Shown here one piece after another: positions 32,618 to 34,322 of a DNA stretch of 34,322 nucleotides. Origin of the DNA: Bradyrhizobium sp. AUGA SZCCT0283 (GTDB lineage: Bacteria; Pseudomonadota; Alphaproteobacteria; Rhizobiales; Xanthobacteraceae); contig NZ_JAFCLU010000050.1 of assembly GCF_018130385.1 (NCBI RefSeq), positions 1 through 34,322 of the forward strand, given 5' to 3'. The first letter of the stretch is position 1; every line of letters begins with the position of its first letter. A program made the position numbers and the translations under genes. The notes under the pieces were generated by a model that saw nothing but the letters and a program-made list of their open reading frames with translations, made no database searches and was not told the DNA's origin.

Positions 32618-32694
32618 GTCATTGCGAGCGGAGCGAAACAATCCACCTCGCGGCACAAAGAAAGAATGGATTGCTTCGCTGCGCTCGCAATGAC
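32618..32694. repeat. Dispersed CATTGCGAGC-type repeat, copy C (short)
   Basis: Starts GTCATTGCGAGCGGAGCGAA and ends GCTGCGCTCGCAATGAC, with inverted inner arms around a short loop. It lacks the extra AAACGCGAAGCG segment of copies A and B. Confidence 0.85.
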
Positions 32695-32770
32695 GGTGGA
32701 TACAATCTTGCATTCTCGCGACGCACTGCGCCCGAGGTTTGCATGAACTTGTCCCCTCCACTGAAATCGG

Positions 32771-32996
32771 AGGGAGCAGGGAATGCCGGGTGCACGCTGC
32801 ACCCGCGGTCTCGTGTGCAAGATAGAGATAGAGGCGCACACGAGCATACAGGTACAGCCGGAGCACTCCGGCATTCCCTGCGCAATGGTTTGACGGCTTA
32901 TGCCGTGCTCTCCCTGGAGACGAATTCCTTTTGCCTCCATCGCTGCCGGCTTGATGGCTCACGCGATCCGGTTGGATCGCATGCGCCACCGGCAGC
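32771..32996. other. Highly self-complementary intergenic element, possible structured RNA
   Basis: The stretch contains nested perfect inverted repeats. A 14-bp stem (32776-32789 / 32868-32881, GCAGGGAATGCCGG) encloses two hairpins: GGGTGCA/TGCACCC (32788-32804) and CTCGTGTGC/GCACACGAG (32810-32844). Downstream, GCTGCCGG/CCGGCAGC (32942-32949 / 32989-32996) encloses GCGATCC/GGATCGC (32963-32980). A hairpin at 32857-32872 would compete with the outer stem. No coding frame is convincing. Very similar sequence recurs between genes of Bradyrhizobium and relatives, often mis-annotated as small proteins (recall, not searched). Strand and function are unknown. Confidence 0.55.
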
Positions 32997-33351
32997 TTGG
33001 CACCAGCCACGGGTGTCAGGACCACACGGTTTTGCCGTACGGAGCAACGTCGTTCATCCTGCGCGCTGTGAACCGCTCATGAGCTCAGCTCACCCTGCGG
33101 CCACGCTTCGCGCCGACGCCCTCGCGTCCACCGCATCCCGCCTCGCGTTCGTGACGATCGCGATACGCCCCTCTTGCCGAGACGGGACAGCGCGGAAATA
33201 GCCACTGATTTGGGGTGATTGGGAAGAAGTATATATTTGCGAGGACAACTGGACGGCCCAAATCAGATTGAATCCGTTCAGCAAATTAGATTTTACGCGC
33301 ACCGGCTTTTTCGCCGCGATTGCCCCGGCTGCCGGTTCCTGGAGCTGCCGA
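32997..33351. other. Intergenic DNA without a supported gene
   Basis: GC-rich sequence continues to about 33200, probably the tail of the repeat element to its left. An AT-richer stretch follows, with AAGTATATATTTGCGAGG at about 33226-33243. No protein family or RNA is recognised. Confidence 0.4.
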
Positions 33352-33729
33352 ATGACGCCCAGCCTCGGCTACCAGAGATTGAGACTGCTGCAAAACGGTG
33401 CAAGCATGGTCGGCGGCGGCGCCCTCGCCGCGATGTCACAACCGGCTGACGCGAAAGATTCGAGCGAGCTGCCAGCCCCCAAGCGGGCGCTGACCGGCCG
33501 CGATGAAGCCGGCAAGTCGGTGTTCAAGTCCTTTGACGTCACGCCGAAGGTGGGGGAGATCGATTCCAATTCGGGACTGACTTTCTACGCGCTCTACATG
33601 ACCGAGCCCTGTCCGATGGCCTTCATCTCGGTTAGCCGCCGCCGGCTTCGATCGGCAGTCTTGCGAAAATCGACCAGGCAGCGATCCGACGTCCGCAGGC
33701 TCAATCGCAATCCGACCAAAGCCCAATAG
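33352..33729 (+). pseudogene. Truncated cupin-type protein gene
   Basis: The frame has a signal-like start (MTPSLGYQRLRLLQNGASMV, GGGALAAMSQPADA). It continues with RALTGRDEAGKSVFKSFDVT, PKVGEID and GLTFYALYMTE, which looks like the N-terminal strands of rhizobial cupin-domain proteins (VxTGxDxxGKSVF). After about 33612 the homology stops. The remainder is Arg/Ser-rich noise ending at a chance stop, and the cupin barrel with its metal-binding His residues is missing. It is best read as the 5' remnant of a deleted gene. The family match is from motif recall. Confidence 0.5.
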
Positions 33730-33818
33730 TGTCGATGATATCTGCCGATATTATTATCGGGGTACCGCCGGAAGCCGGCCCTGCCCGCTCAAAAAAGGAA
33801 AAAGAAAAGGGTGATCGC

Positions 33819-34238
33819 ATGACGTCAGATGGCATCGCCTTGGCCGCCATTGTCATCCTGCTTTTTCCGATGGGTTACTTTTTTCTGGCGGCGCCCGCCT
33901 TTCTGCTGGTGAAGCTCGACATTCCACAAGTCACCCAGCTGTTACGCGGCATGTTCAATGCCCATTTTCTGATGACGGGCATTGCCGGCGTCATCGGGAC
34001 GGTGACCTTTGCTCTGACCGGTCGGCCGGTTTTCGCGATCGGCGTTGCGCTGATCGCGGCTTTCGCGGTCCGGGCGCGTGGCTGGTTTCTGCGGCAGTGG
34101 GATGCCCAGCTCAGCGCCAGGGATGCCGGCGACGCCGCGGCGGTGCGGCGGCTGCATTGGGGCGGCATGCTGTGCAACGCGATCGTGCTTTTCGCGATCG
34201 TCGCCAGCATTCCCTACGTCAGCGCCACGGCGACGTAA
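33819..34238 (+). CDS. Small polytopic membrane protein
   Basis: A 139-residue protein with about four membrane helices: about 5-30 (IALAAIVILLFPMGYFFLAA), 48-68 (HFLMTGIAGVIGTVTFALTG), 70-88 (VFAIGVALIAAFAVRARGWF) and 114-133 (MLCNAIVLFAIVASIPYVSA). A basic loop lies between the last two. ATG 33819 is preceded by a purine-rich AAAAGGG. No family is recognised with confidence. It is not linked to an intact neighbour, since the cupin remnant upstream is broken. Confidence 0.75.
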   Translation: MTSDGIALAAIVILLFPMGYFFLAAPAFLLVKLDIPQVTQLLRGMFNAHFLMTGIAGVIGTVTFALTGRPVFAIGVALIAAFAVRARGWFLRQWDAQLSARDAGDAAAVRRLHWGGMLCNAIVLFAIVASIPYVSATAT

Positions 34239-34257
34239 TCAGCTTGTAGATCCTATG

Positions 34258-34307
34258 GGGTGGCAGGTGGTCAGGGGTAAGCTGAGTTTGCGACCACCCA
34301 ACCACCC
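34258..34307. repeat. Imperfect inverted repeat before a new gene
   Basis: GGGTGG-CA-GGTGGTC (34258-34272) pairs with GACCACC-CAA-CCACCC (34292-34307), leaving a 19-base loop. It ends one base before the GGAGGA ribosome site at 34308-34313. Confidence 0.6.
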
Positions 34308-34319
34308 GGAGGATCAACG

Positions 34320-34322
34320 ATG
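34320..34322 (+). CDS. Start codon of a gene running off the window
   Basis: The last three bases are ATG, six bases after GGAGGA, a near-ideal ribosome site. Nothing of the product is visible. The inverted repeat just upstream would fit the edge of a mobile element, but that is a guess. Confidence 0.4.

Noticed and set aside
26287..32694. CRISPR array made of the CATTGCGAGC-type repeats
   Set aside because: Only three copies spread over 6 kb, in both orientations, without regular spacers or cas genes.
32509..33201. Overlapping open frames in the repeat-rich stretch
   Set aside because: They read through palindromes and a dispersed repeat in several frames on both strands. The inverted repeats explain the sequence better than a protein.

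Overview
The window is GC-rich alphaproteobacterial chromosome. It is most like Bradyrhizobium or a close Nitrobacteraceae relative (Rhodopseudomonas, Afipia). The reasons are the codon bias, the set of proteins (phasin, CHASE2 cyclase with a FecR partner, Bug-type binding protein, small lineage-type hypotheticals) and the dispersed palindromic repeats such as CATTGCGAGCGAAGCGAAGC. The genus call is inference from recall; no search was run. No rRNA, tRNA, CRISPR array or complete insertion sequence was seen.

Layout. 1-1.0 kb: the 3' end of groEL with its terminator, then a GIY-YIG nuclease gene packaged between 41-nt inverted repeats and followed by a second copy of the groEL terminator. 1.0-3.6 kb: two small conserved-type hypotheticals, a Crp/Fnr regulator and a signal-peptidase-like remnant. 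3.6-7.7 kb (minus strand): AMP nucleosidase, a membrane-anchored DUF2778 (L,D-transpeptidase-like) protein and a DUF899 thioredoxin-like protein. 7.9-10.4 kb (plus): a secreted FecR-like protein carrying an EF-hand-like loop and a CHASE2 class III cyclase, behind a perfect 20-bp palindrome. 10.4-13.7 kb (minus): a GT39 membrane glycosyltransferase, a GT2-GtrA polyprenyl-phosphate glycosyltransferase and a small membrane protein. 13.9-14.6 kb: a phasin with a pentapeptide-repeat linker.

14.6-23.6 kb is one long minus-strand block. In transcription order it holds a Crp/Fnr regulator, an ABC importer (binding protein with a NosL-like C-terminal domain, permease, ATPase), a Cys-type sulfatase, its formylglycine-generating enzyme, a SulP anion transporter and a 46-residue small protein. 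I read it as a candidate sulfate-ester acquisition and desulfation module, and it is the most system-like part of the window.

23.9-28.6 kb: DUF72, a Bug-family binding protein, DUF488, a PhzF-family enzyme and a six-helix membrane adenylate cyclase split by a frameshift. The last two lie between oppositely oriented copies of a dispersed repeat. 28.8-32.5 kb: a tight four-gene efflux operon (TetR, HlyD-type lipoprotein, ABC ATPase, ABC-2 permease). Each junction is an ATGA overlap, and a perfect palindromic operator fills the promoter spacer. 32.5-34.3 kb: a gene-poor stretch with a densely self-complementary element, a truncated cupin gene, a small membrane protein and the first codon of a gene that runs off the window.
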